From NCBI GenBank assembly GCA_042568205.1, contig JBHPJE010000006.1:1-64000 (forward strand): 64,000 bases of DNA, read 5' to 3'. Numbering within the stretch: position 1 is the first letter of the stretch; the number at the start of each line of letters is the position of its first letter. Positions 15,601-24,921 of the stretch are shown here, in pieces. The notes beneath the pieces are model-generated. The model searched no databases. It saw only the letters and a program-made list of their open reading frames with translations, and had not been told where the DNA came from. The DNA comes from JAUVDZ01 sp042568205 (GTDB lineage: Bacteria > Patescibacteriota > Gracilibacteria > UBA1369 > PNNO01). Made by a program: the position numbers and the translations under genes.

Positions 15601-18445
15601 CAACATTTTCTAAAGGTACTTCCCTACTTGCTAACATTCTTTCAAGTAATGCAGCTTTTGCTGGATCCTTTGCTTTAATCGAAGATAATTCTGCTTTTAC
15701 ATCAAGTTTCCTTTCTAAAGTTAAAAGCCTTCCACCTGCAGCTCCGTGAAATAATTTCATACCAGCCCTAGATGCCATCACTGTCATTAATGCCTGCCCG
15801 TAACTGTCTGACCAACTACCTTTAAATCCACTAAATCCCCAGTTTAAAGTTCCCATGCAAGGTGCTTCAACACCAAAAGCAGAAGAAACGCTTGCTCCAA
15901 ATTTAACTAATCCAGCATGTTTTTGTAAGCCCTTAACTTTCATTAATTTACTTACCATTTTTCCGTGAGCTGCTGCTCCTCCTCTTAATACACCATAGGT
16001 TGCCAAAGAATGTTTAATAAAGTTTTTTAGTTCTTTTTTACTAAATAAACCTGTTTGGCCTTGCAATACAGTTCGCATAACTCTATCAATTGCTTCGGAA
16101 GCTACTAAATCTGTTGCAATACCAACACCACTACTAATCAATTTCATTATTGTTTTCTTTGCAGCTCTTTTTGCCGCAAGCATAATTCCTGCTCTTACAC
16201 CTTTTCCTATAAGATTTCCAATCCCACCTGAACAGCCGAGAATAATTGCTTCACCAGCTAATTCTTTAACTGTGTCCATGCCTTCATCAGAAAGATTAAA
16301 CCATTCATCAAAAGGATCATTCATATCAATATATTTAGATGCAGCTTCATCACCTTTATTGGCTGCAAGAAATTTATTGAAATATAACTTACCAGTATTT
16401 TTTTCTCCTGCAGCTTCGGTTAACATAAACCGATATTTTTCTATTAATGCATCTTTATCTGCCTGAGGCATTTTTGCATATCCTTTACCTGCAGATTTTT
16501 TTGCTAATTTTTCTGCTTGATCTTTTATTTTTGAAATTTCCTTCCAGGCTTTTTCGTCACCCTGATTATAAGCAAGCCTTTTAAATTCTTTTCTTTTATT
16601 CACCCAATACGAATCTGTTTTTTTCTTCCCATCAATAAAAGTTTTCATTTTTCTTAACATGGCTTCTTTATAAAGCACATTTGCAACTTTTTTGAATCCA
16701 GAATCTCTAGCAATTTCAGCATGTTTTAATAATTCAGCCCTTTGATTTTCAGGTTTATCCATCAACGCAGTGTCCTGAAGCTTAAAGATAAAAGGCATAT
16801 AAGTCGCAATTATCTTTGTTTCTCTTAAACCTAATTTAACTGTACTAGGATGGTTTTCAAATGGTCTTCCTGCTCTCGCATATGCACCACCTAAATCATA
16901 TGCTTTGCCTGCTTTTAAAGCTTGCCGCATTAGATTTAAGGCTTTACTTGTCTTTTTAAAAGCTGTATTCCGAGTATAGGAAAATACCGCCATTGATTTA
17001 GTTTGTATTGCAGCAGCAATAACTTTTTCAGCGAGATTAATAAAATAATATGAACACTCTCTTATTCTATTTTTTGCATGAGTTATTTCTTTACTTTTTT
17101 CATTACCCTTATTTGATAAGAATTTTTTATATTTTGCATAAGCTTGGTAAGTATCATTTTGTTTGAATGCAAGTTCAGCTTCTATGAAAGTTTTTCTATC
17201 CACTGCACTTTCAGGTAATTTAGCCAATTCTTTTGTTAATCCTTGTTTTTCAAGTGAGTTATGAACATTTTTAATTGCCAGACCAATGATTTTCATTCTT
17301 TGAACTGGTGGAGCCATGCTATAAACATCTGTTGGTTTTGCTATCCCATTTGCATCTTTCTGAAAATACAATCGCATTGATTGATAACTTTCTTCAATAG
17401 CGGTTTTTAACATTTCGCGTTTTCCCGGATCCTTCATATATTTAAGTGTCTCGCCGGAATATATTCGTGCAAGTTCTTTTAGTTTTTGAATTTCTTGAAT
17501 TTGTGCTTTTTCCTTTAATAAATATTTTGGGATATTGATTCCTTTGGCTTTCCTTCCTTCAAAAACAAGTTTTGGTTCAGGGTCCATCCCAGAGTGAATT
17601 TGACCTGTATTCAATTCTTTACCTAATCTAACTGAATCAGATTCAGACAAACTGCAATGCTCTTTTGCCATAAGTTTTTTAAACTGAACCCAATGCATTT
17701 TTTTAATTTTCGTGTATTGATATCTTGGAGTGGTTTTGTTCGGATCATCTTCATCAAATTTAATACCAGTTATTGAGTAATATGAAATCATCCCATCTTT
17801 ATTTGCCTTAACTGTGTAATTTTTACTACTTGGGCCTAAGTATTCACATCCTTCTGAGAAGCTTTGCTTATATTTTGCCTCTAATATTCCTACAGCTGCA
17901 ATTTCTTGCTTTATTCGCAAATCGAGTCTTAAATGTTTTTCCCCGACATCCCCAAAACCACCAATTTCAAATCCTTTAGTTGTGTTTACAGGTGACAATC
18001 TTCTCTCAAGATATACTAGCCTATCTCTTGCTCGTACAAAATCAGCTTTAAATATATCTTTTTCACATTCTTTCTTAATTTTTTGAAATTCCAATTCTTC
18101 TTTTGCTCGTTGTTGATTGATTAGACGTTCTTTTAAATTATCTGTTTTTGTATGAATTTTGCTTTGAAATGTTAGAAATTCATCCAACACTACTTTATCA
18201 TCTGCCAATAAAGGCTTCATTGCTGATTTAACTTCCGTAATATAATCACGCTTGTCTGCTTGATTCCCTTTATAATTAACTTTATCAATAAATGTACTAG
18301 TTTTATTAACAGCTTTACTGAGCTTGTCTTTTGTCACCTCATATGACGCTTTCAGCATAACCTGGCGCGCCAAACCTTCCGGTGATTCTTTCACCTTCTT
18401 ATCCAGCTTCGTCTCTATGATTTGTTTCGCTTCTTTAAAAGCCAT
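12626..18445 (-). CDS. Giant modular protein 2 (1939 aa) with FHA-like C-terminus
   Basis: This is a divergent paralogue of giants 1 and 3. Residues 1-650 are helical and charged, with a conserved patch (IQEIQKLKELARIYSG, then RLYFQKDANG) and a TPR-like ELAFKQNDTYQAYAKYKKFL. Residues 720-925 are the shared Gly/Ala-rich core (NDPFDEWFNLSDEG, ASEAIDRVMR, VEAPCMG, FHGAAGGRLL). Residues 1100-1160 contain two hydrophobic, membrane-like stretches. The last 450 residues are beta-rich and unlike those of the other giants. The final 60 (QFGNES, LDSSSQINVTIRRDGDFITV, SNRTLGSST) have the layout of an FHA phosphopeptide-binding domain; this is tentative. There is no signal peptide. It starts two bases after its partner gene. 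Confidence 0.8.
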   Translation of the reverse strand: MAFKEAKQIIETKLDKKVKESPEGLARQVMLKASYEVTKDKLSKAVNKTSTFIDKVNYKGNQADKRDYITEVKSAMKPLLADDKVVLDEFLTFQSKIHTKTDNLKERLINQQRAKEELEFQKIKKECEKDIFKADFVRARDRLVYLERRLSPVNTTKGFEIGGFGDVGEKHLRLDLRIKQEIAAVGILEAKYKQSFSEGCEYLGPSSKNYTVKANKDGMISYYSITGIKFDEDDPNKTTPRYQYTKIKKMHWVQFKKLMAKEHCSLSESDSVRLGKELNTGQIHSGMDPEPKLVFEGRKAKGINIPKYLLKEKAQIQEIQKLKELARIYSGETLKYMKDPGKREMLKTAIEESYQSMRLYFQKDANGIAKPTDVYSMAPPVQRMKIIGLAIKNVHNSLEKQGLTKELAKLPESAVDRKTFIEAELAFKQNDTYQAYAKYKKFLSNKGNEKSKEITHAKNRIRECSYYFINLAEKVIAAAIQTKSMAVFSYTRNTAFKKTSKALNLMRQALKAGKAYDLGGAYARAGRPFENHPSTVKLGLRETKIIATYMPFIFKLQDTALMDKPENQRAELLKHAEIARDSGFKKVANVLYKEAMLRKMKTFIDGKKKTDSYWVNKRKEFKRLAYNQGDEKAWKEISKIKDQAEKLAKKSAGKGYAKMPQADKDALIEKYRFMLTEAAGEKNTGKLYFNKFLAANKGDEAASKYIDMNDPFDEWFNLSDEGMDTVKELAGEAIILGCSGGIGNLIGKGVRAGIMLAAKRAAKKTIMKLISSGVGIATDLVASEAIDRVMRTVLQGQTGLFSKKELKNFIKHSLATYGVLRGGAAAHGKMVSKLMKVKGLQKHAGLVKFGASVSSAFGVEAPCMGTLNWGFSGFKGSWSDSYGQALMTVMASRAGMKLFHGAAGGRLLTLERKLDVKAELSSIKAKDPAKAALLERMLASREVPLENVEEMLRTDMSTKQIKAYHDYLNNAENAGFLMKFKLAEKEGRMTDDLRKQFDQEMKELVAAGFSKSQAKKLAKSITLEDLVRKYGHEQRSDVTIELKSAMREQSMRNAKETLTTNLDKIKTTLGRLNVRNAFAVYMIKYGGNFDAYAKDHPKMAKLIENLPLLLGLGALGAVGLSMISAGTGINFDISSLKSALGATAGIGLMGLMQYKPVHETQNIDIYVGKKYVIEFTDGSHQVVELGKIDPKFGHIHLTLPDGRPYIVSNSNGTARQKLKNMILAEYKHTDPAEIREKNSLADQLRKHGFHREAAELVGGDNTSKLSTGHNVRSITEMREAVRELVDFGKALKNLESVGLHDVARELKNGAKELPYFELKLPDFGVRLGAAKGIYESHLKLDAARKQIEFLAPHFKDLATELTNYKGDTYKTFDQRFDRVEELLKHAAKYQKLNITLEEGQSLRKALHQGDTRDLVAELAKNFGGSHKGFKGKLLKLWRTFVAKIRNEAPNITQKQAEKIAVREIQQVKPGFETLDTELSMGILNNAEIHGGEYMGKRLTRYELLQNGLGPQYRIETPDGGSYWASKPYDAGGRPAYVMYVQSEGGIVARTYYMSNSHALWKFLPNYDTNADGRIAHYGKYHDRYTLGREDAISAPFEVQKALDDIYKHHGYKGIDVPNWEKSFAGTARKYTADSLDRQNHTIFREVGVHPEYEPGNLSHPENRLKHGVKDSRSEGVRKVRPETVDLHDPQSKPNFSRVVDSYDAYSPIYGNYKIEVFESHNGKLRFMMGMIPGDNPKAWCKAIEVNSPLSSVGLRKGWIDGGDLTTPIYDYTGQDGSYGNPTTPRKGGGSYIDMSNYTHKIPIVKEYLGAKGIRPRTGIDRSKIAVADVNTRIEYDGNRVTIDTRQNQGIEVKFGDTTLHIRPHPEYGFMIVNPYNPRQEFKALRNKEVTQFGNESNYDRFNLDSSSQINVTIRRDGDFITVIHSNRTLGSSTSVRTLH

Positions 18446-18447
18446 AT

Positions 18448-18723
18448 TTATTTTTTATGTTTTTTTGCTTTTGCGTAGTATTTTTTTGAGATTTTTACAA
18501 CTTCTGAAAGATATTTTTTTTCTTTTCCATGTTTAACAATTAATTTTAACCTAATATCATTTTCTTTTTTAATTTGTTTATCGAAATGATCATATACTTC
18601 ATTAAGTTGCTCTTGATCCAATGTCTCTACGATTTCTAACCATGTAGCTTTTTCTTCTTTAGATAAATAATCAACTTGGTTGAGTAGTTTTTTAATTTCT
18701 GTTTTTGTTTTATTTTTAGACAT
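18448..18723 (-). CDS. Small partner protein 2 (91 aa) of giant 2
   Basis: This is the divergent member of the partner family. The pattern LLNQVDYLSKEEKATWLEIV, YDHF, LKLIVKHG and a Lys-rich tail aligns along its full length with the partners at 10578 and 24578, at clearly lower identity than those two share. That matches the greater divergence of giant 2, so partner and giant evolved together. It ends two bases before the giant's ATG. The leader resembles that of partner 3 (ATGGTTAAATGC followed by GAATTATG). Confidence 0.83.
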   Translation of the reverse strand: MSKNKTKTEIKKLLNQVDYLSKEEKATWLEIVETLDQEQLNEVYDHFDKQIKKENDIRLKLIVKHGKEKKYLSEVVKISKKYYAKAKKHKK

Positions 18724-18748
18724 AATTCCGGCATTTAACCATTAATAT

Positions 18749-18777
18749 ATTATACCACAAAAATGGCAAATAGTAAA
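18749..18777 (-). promoter_or_regulatory. Promoter of giant cassette 2
   Basis: Minus-strand TTTACT (18772-18777), a 17-base spacer and TATAAT (18749-18754) preceded by GTGG. Spacing and leader are conserved with cassette 3. Confidence 0.75.
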
Positions 18778-18807
18778 ACGCCTGAAGTGTTGTTTAAATA
18801 TGTAAAC

Positions 18808-19368
18808 CTACGGTTTAAGGAGTCTCTGTAATTCTTTATATGCTTTTGTAAACTGTGCTGAAAATTCCTCAAAATCCTTTTCATCAGCCCAAGGAGTATC
18901 TGAATCATACTTGACTGTGAACGAACATTTTTCTTGTATTTCTTTGGGTAAAAGTTTTACATGAGCTGCAGGACCTATTGTCCCATAACCTGTACTTAAG
19001 CCAGTTTCTTTGTTTATAAATAGTCTATATAAATATCTTCTCTTATTAATACTTTCATCGCTAAAAGGAGATCCAAGATCATTACATGGAAAAGTCGCTA
19101 ATTGCACAAAAGATCCTTCAGGGAAGTAGCTTTTTAATTTATATAAATTGTCTTTGTAATGTTGTAATTCTAGTTCCAAATGTTCATCCGATAAAAATTC
19201 TGGTTGGATATCTAAAAATGCTTCTTGATATTCTTCTAAATCAATTGGATGTACACCTTTAGTTGTTACCTCTTGGTTATCATCACGAAGTGTATTAGCT
19301 CGTTTTGATTCCGAGAATAATATCTGTGATATCTTATCAAACATTTCATTTTGGTTACTTTGTTCCAT
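18808..19368 (-). CDS. Hypothetical protein (186 aa) following the kinase giant
   Basis: No family is recognised. The protein is soluble and acidic. Residues 1-45 appear disordered and helical, residues 50-95 helical. The C-terminal two thirds looks like an alpha/beta fold (GSFVQLATFPCNDLG, RRYLYRLFINKETG, CSFTVKYDSDTPW) and it ends in a helix rich in Lys and Leu. It starts 28 bases after the stop of the kinase giant, on the same strand and with no promoter between, so it is probably the last gene of that operon. Giants 1 and 2 have no equivalent. It may be a substrate, regulator or protective partner of the kinase; this is inference. Confidence 0.65.
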   Translation of the reverse strand: MEQSNQNEMFDKISQILFSESKRANTLRDDNQEVTTKGVHPIDLEEYQEAFLDIQPEFLSDEHLELELQHYKDNLYKLKSYFPEGSFVQLATFPCNDLGSPFSDESINKRRYLYRLFINKETGLSTGYGTIGPAAHVKLLPKEIQEKCSFTVKYDSDTPWADEKDFEEFSAQFTKAYKELQRLLKP

Positions 19369-19396
19369 CTTAATAGTTGTTTAAATAGTATATTTA

Positions 19397-22300
19397 TTAC
19401 ATTTGTTTTGCAATTGTTGCTAATGTATTTGGTAGATCTTGTAAAGAAACATAGTTTGGGTCTAATCCTTTACTTGGGTCATTGTCTATATATTTATATG
19501 GATGAGATTCAACATTTAGTAATTTATTAGCTAGATCAGTTAGCTGTTTTATGGTTTTAGGAGACATTACTTTTTGGCCTGGATAATTATGATGCCTAAC
19601 CAAAGTTTCTATTGATCTTCCAAATGCGTATTTATCTCCCATATCAAGCGGACGACCTTGGTTAACACTTTGAGCAAGTAAATTTGAATCATTAAAACGT
19701 GCATCTTGTTGTACCCAATGATGCTTCCCGGCGTCATCAATATAATGTGCACTTCCAGTTTGTCCACGTCTAGCACCGCGTACTTGTACTTTTGTACCAA
19801 TATCTGTCTTTTTCACTGCAGCTCCAAGATCTATCAATACGCCTCCATTTGGTCCTACAACAATATTCTCAGGTTTAATATCATTATGAGCGATACCGTT
19901 TCTGTTCATATAAGCAGCACCTTTTACTCCACCAATAAGTTGTACTAGCCATTCTTTTGGTTTCATCTTGCTCAAATTTTCTCCTAAATCCCCTTTCATA
20001 CTAATTTTTTCATATATGATTACTCTCCCAGAAGTAAACAACGGTTTAACCAAATGTTTTGAATCAGGATGCGTATCATGTAAATGTATATTCATAACAC
20101 CTCTTGCAGCATCAGCTTCAAATTTCATATTAGTTCTTGCATTGTCAGAATCATGAGGGGTTTTAACTACAGCTCCTTTTTTTAGTACTGTAGAGCTCCC
20201 TTCAGTATAATAAACCTGATGAACTGCACCAAAACAACCATCCGCTATATGTTCACCTTCATACATTCTTACTGTTCTACCACCTTCAGAAACCGTTTCT
20301 CCACCTTTCTCAATAGCATCTTTCATGTCAGGTGTCATTTGTTGGCGATTTGTTTCAAGAACTAAGTTATCATAATCCTTAGGTGAAATTTCTTTATTTG
20401 GGCCCGCACTATTAAGCTTTAGAATATCCTTAACATTTACTAGTCTAGCTTTCCCTTTAGCATCCATAACATAAACGTTTCCTTTTTCATCAGGACTTGA
20501 GGCGATTCTTCTGTTTTCAAGAGTCCCATCTTTTTTTACTACAACTATATTGTCATCAACTTTAAATTTATGACCATTGTACCAATGTATATTTCTCGCA
20601 GTATCAAGTTGTGTATCTTTCGCTTTTGATTTAGCTCCTTTTGGATTATGTGAGTTGATATCTTTAACAGGTATTTTTTTTGTTGATCCAATCTCACCCC
20701 CATTAATTTTTATTACCTGAACATATTTCATCCCAGGGTGTACGTAATCAATTGCCCACCCTTTTTCAACTTCACCTGATCCACGTTTTACTAAAACTTC
20801 ATCACCTCTCCTGAATCCTAATTTGTGAAAAGTTACGTTAGGATTTTCATCCGCTGGACGAGGTTGATTTGTTTTTCTCAATGCTGGTGTTGGGGGAAGT
20901 GTGCCTTTTTTAAGTGGGCCATTGCTGTTTAGATTAAGTAAGTCTTTTATTGCTATAGGTTTCCAGCTTCCTTCCGGATTCATAACTTTTATTGTCCCAT
21001 CGGATTGTGGTTTCCCTGCTATCATCCAATCACTTTCAATTTGACCATTAGTCCTTTTTACATTCACCGTATCACCTTCTTGAAATTTATAACCGTGATA
21101 CCAACTGATATTTCTAGCAATATCTACTAAGTCATGATTTGCTTTTGATTTTGGACCTTTTCTATTTCTATTAACAATATCTGAAATTGGAATTTTTTTT
21201 GATGATCCAATTCCATCACCTGAAATTTTAATAACTTTAATTAACTTTGAACCAGGAAGTACATAATCAATAGCCCAACCTGTTTCCACTTTTCTACTTT
21301 TTCGTAAGACTGCAACTTCATCACCATTATTAAATCCCAATCTTTGAAATTCGGTGTTTGTATCAACATCACCTTCTCTAAATTCATGACCTTGTCTTCT
21401 TTTAGCAGCTGCTCCTCTTTTATTACGTTCTGTTGCTCTATTAATTGTTCCTTCACCTATTGTTCCACTTGCTTCATTAGTTTTAACTACACGTCCGTTA
21501 TCTAGCACTAATTGACCTGATTGCCTTCCTGCAAGGTCATCCACTGCAACAAATCTTGCTCCAAGAATTGCAGCCATTTGAGGAATGGGAATAAATCTAA
21601 TTTTCAATAAGTCTTTTGGTAATAATTTTGCTAGTCTCGGACTTTTATCTAAAAAAGCTTGATATTTACCATTAAATTCAGTCATTAAAGTAACAAATGC
21701 GCCTCTTACTCCTTCATTATGAAGGATGGTTCTATATTTACCTTTATCTTTGTTAAGAGTCATTTCAGCAGTTTTAATATTTTCCACATCCTCATAATAT
21801 TTATGTTCTGCCTTCATCAGCCTTCCTCCTGTGGCTTTATGCATCAATCCCATAGACACTCTACCTTTCAACATATTAAATACCGCATGACCATATTGTT
21901 CACCTAACGAGCCTTGAGCTTCACCCATTATATTTGTAATTGCCATATTAAAAGGGGCTTCTATCCCCAATAATGAAAAAACACTCGCACCTTTTCCTCC
22001 TAAAGCTGGTCTTAAAAGTTTTTGCCCTCCACCAGCAACATATTTCATCCCCCCGTACATTCCAATACTATGAGCTAAAAATGAAGTTAGTTTAAACGGA
22101 ATATCTTGCCCTAATACAAATTTTCTAATGGTTTGATCTGCTATTTCTGAAACTGCCATATCTGCAATAATCGCCCCTGCTCCTATTGCATAACGTAATA
22201 ATTTAGATGCTTTATAAAGCTTGTGTATCGAATTGGCAAATCGTAGTGCTCTAATCCCCGTTGCTGCCCAGTTTCCTGTCACAGCTGATGCAGCCATGAC

Positions 22301-22573
22301 AGCTATATCAATTGGTAAGTCTTCTCCCATTTTCTTTAACTGCTCTGTAGTAGCATCGGATAAATTCCATGATTCATTATTTGGATCGTACATATCATTA
22401 TAATCATAAGCAGCCATATCAGCTCCAATTGCATATTTTTTACCTGTAATTGAACTTCCTATTGATTCTAAAAATCCTTCTTTTCCACCTTTATTCTTTT
22501 TTACGTATGAATTGAAGGTATCTTGTCCATCTTCACTTGAAACTGCATCTATTGCTACTTTAGAACGCAGCAT
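19397..22573 (-). pseudogene. Giant 3, distal part (1058 aa): core, SH3-like repeats, Ser/Thr-kinase domain
   Basis: This is the C-terminal two thirds of giant 3, cut from its N-terminus by the insertion at 22747-22805; the frame is open upstream of this ATG to the insertion. Residues 60-270 are the shared Gly/Ala-rich core (DPNNESWNLSDA, LLRPALGG, IEAPFNMA, HKATGGRLMKAEH). Residues 405-560 and 570-725 are two tandem repeats, each with two SH3-like units (GDEV, WAIDYV, IGSSKKIP, NSNGP). Residues 775-1050 are a eukaryote-like kinase: glycine loop GCFGAV (779-784), Lys804, Glu819, catalytic loop HNDIKPEN (896-903, Asp898) and DLG (915-917). All key residues are intact, so the domain could still be active if translated from an internal start. 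Confidence 0.8.
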
Positions 22574-22746
22574 TTTTATTAAAATAGCTTGTTTTTCTTT
22601 TGAAAGTTCCTTAAATTTTTTCTCACCACCAGCAGTTTTGTATGCTAATTTGCGTGCATTTTCTTTATTATCTGCGTTTCTCCATTTGTCTGTACTTTTA
22701 TTAACAAAATCACTTACAACACCAATTCCATCACTTACTTTAAAAG

Positions 22747-22805
22747 ATTTATCATCTTGTCGGGAGTCACTTCAGTTAAAAAGCCTAAGCTTCCCATTTA
22801 TCATC
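22747..22805. repeat. 49-bp insertion copied from nadK, interrupting giant 3
   Basis: Bases 22753-22797 are identical over 45 positions to 29887-29931 inside nadK, the part encoding GSLGFLTEVTPDKM. The insertion is bounded by a 10-base direct repeat, ATTTATCATC (22747-22756 and 22796-22805). Removing one repeat copy and the 39 bases between (49 in all) joins the two parts of giant 3 into one open frame of 1710 codons. The insertion brings in a TAG that ends the proximal part. Full identity suggests a recent event. Confidence 0.88.
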
Positions 22806-24578
22806 TGATTTATTTCTTTCTTTTTGTCTTTTATTTAATCCATCTCTCATATATTCTCTGTAATAACTTGTAGCTGGACCTGTCCAGCCATCTTCTCTTG
22901 CATCATCAGCTAAATCTAAAATTTCATTTTTTTGATCCTCTCTATCAGTTTTTGCAGCAATATCTGCTATTTTTTTAAAATATGTATCCCAATTATTTCC
23001 AAAATCCCCTAATCCCATAGCATCCATATTGTTTTTTTTGAAAATTGCAATATTTGGTGGATTCTTTTTTAGAGCATCATGTAAATCAATAGCTTCTCCA
23101 CTTATAATCAATTTATTTAATTTTAACAACAAAGCCTTAGACCTTTTAAGCATTTCCTTTGCGTAACTTTTTGACATGGAATTACCTTCATTCCCTTGTC
23201 TTTGATGGAAGTATGCAGTCATTGATTGATATCCAAAATTTAAAACATAAATGCTACATTTTTTCAGCCTCATTTTTGCAATAGCAATTTCATTTTTCAG
23301 CTTAGTATTACCTTCGTTTCCTTTAATAAATTTTCTAATTTTCCCATATGCAAACATGTAACTTTTATTTCTAAATGCAAGTTCTCCTTCCAGGAAGAGC
23401 TTCATTTTTGGATCTTTTTCATCATCGATTGAATCTTTTAAAAGATTATTTTCAACAAGTGGCTTGAAACCATTTTTCAAAGCTAGAAGTTTTTTAACTT
23501 TTATTTCCTGAGGACATTTTCTATAAACTTCTGTAGGCTGAATTATTCCATTATCATCTTTTTGAAAGAAGAGTCGTAAACTATTGTAGTTTTCTTCTAA
23601 TGCACTTTTAAGTGCTTCTCTTTTTTTAGGATCCTCAATTTGTGCTTCTAATTTTCCACTGTAAACATAGTTAATTTCTTTTAGAAGTTGAATCTCTGCA
23701 ATTTGACCCATTGTTTCTGCCCACTCCTTGCCCTCTTCTGGTTCTTTGATATCTTCATGAACAAGTTGAGTATGATTGAATTTCCTAACCAGTTTAGCCC
23801 TAGTTGCAATATTTTTATAGAAGTCCTGCCAATTCATTTTTTGAGGATTCTGATAATCTATATGTCCAGATCCTTCAAGGGCATAGCCATCATTATCTCT
23901 ATCGAATTTGTATTCATAATTTGAAAAATCTACATTACCTTGTTCATCAACGTCGTGTATATAATAACCATGTTCTGCATAACCTTTATCAAAGGTATTT
24001 CCAGGTTTAATATAAGTTTCAAAAATCTTTTTTTCCTTAACTAAATCCCCGATACGTTTTTCAATTACTAAACTTAATTCCAAAGAGGGCTCTGCTAAAT
24101 TTGCTTTTATCCCATGTTTATTTGTCCCGACTTGATTTAAAGGAGATAGATTTTTTTGAAACTCTCTTAAATTTTTAACAGCTTGAGTAAAATTTCCTGC
24201 TCTTATCAATTTAGTATTCTTTTTTCTTTCATCTAAATATTGTTGTTTTTCATGCTGTTTTATACCCTCTTTAATTTTATTTTGAAGTTGATCTGATTGA
24301 AGATCTAGATTTACTGAGTAATGCAAGAATTCATGGTATTCGCCTTTTTTTTCTAAAAATGTTTTAGTAGAATTTTTAATTTGTTTTAAATAATCCTGCT
24401 TATCTTTATCGTGACCTTTATATTTAGCATGTCCAATATACTCACTTGCTTTTTTTGTATGTGAATTAAACTTATCAAGTAGAAGGTCATAAGCAGCCTT
24501 CATTGCGAAACTTTTACTCTCTTTTATTTTTGGAGCTATTTTCTGTTCAACATGTTGTTTTGCTTGTCCAAATGGCAT
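22785..24578 (-). pseudogene. Giant 3, proximal part (597 aa)
   Basis: This is the N-terminal third of giant 3. It begins MPFGQAKQHVEQKIAP and closely follows giant 1 over its first 110 residues. The family patch IQLLKEINYVYSG, then SLRLFFQKDDNG and PTEVY, lies near residues 300-365, and a TPR-like ELAFRNKSYMFAYGKIRKF follows. The last three residues and the stop come from the nadK-derived insertion; the true frame would run on as SFKVSDGIGVVSDF into the distal part. Without the insertion the protein would have 1710 residues. It overlaps its partner gene by one base (TAATG). As it stands it would make a helical fragment lacking the core, repeats and kinase. Confidence 0.85.
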
Positions 24579-24862
24579 TATTCTTTGTTTTTATTTTTTG
24601 CTTTATTGATGTAGATTTTTGCAAGTTTATCCATTCCTTTCATGTAAGTATCCTGTCGTCCATACTTAACAATCAGCTTTAATTTGATTTCATTTTCCTT
24701 TTCTTTGCGGTTTTTGAAGTGATTATAGACTTCTTTTAGTTCTTTTGAGTCCATATGCTCAACAAGCTCCAACCATTCTTGTTTTTTGTCTGGTGTTTTG
24801 AAGCTAATCTCATCCAAGAGATTTTTCAGATTTTGTTTTAATTTTTGTTTTTGTTCAGGCAT
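24578..24862 (-). CDS. Small partner protein 3 (94 aa) of giant 3
   Basis: This protein is nearly collinear with partner 1 at 10578 (LLDEISFKTPDKKQEWLELV, VYNHF, IKLKLIVKYG, TYMKGMDKLAKIYI, KNKNKE) and has the same length from its ATG. It overlaps the giant's ATG by one base. Its conservation beside a giant that is now broken suggests either that the break is recent or that the partner has a use of its own. Confidence 0.87.
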   Translation of the reverse strand: MPEQKQKLKQNLKNLLDEISFKTPDKKQEWLELVEHMDSKELKEVYNHFKNRKEKENEIKLKLIVKYGRQDTYMKGMDKLAKIYINKAKNKNKE

Positions 24863-24887
24863 AATTCTTGCATTTAACCATCAATAT

Positions 24888-24916
24888 ATTATACAATAAA
24901 ATCGTCAAAAAGTAAA
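24888..24916 (-). promoter_or_regulatory. Promoter of giant cassette 3
   Basis: Minus-strand TTTACT (24911-24916), a 17-base spacer and TATAAT (24888-24893). The transcribed leader matches that of cassette 2 at nearly every base up to the ATG. Confidence 0.75.
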
Positions 24917-24921
24917 CCGCA

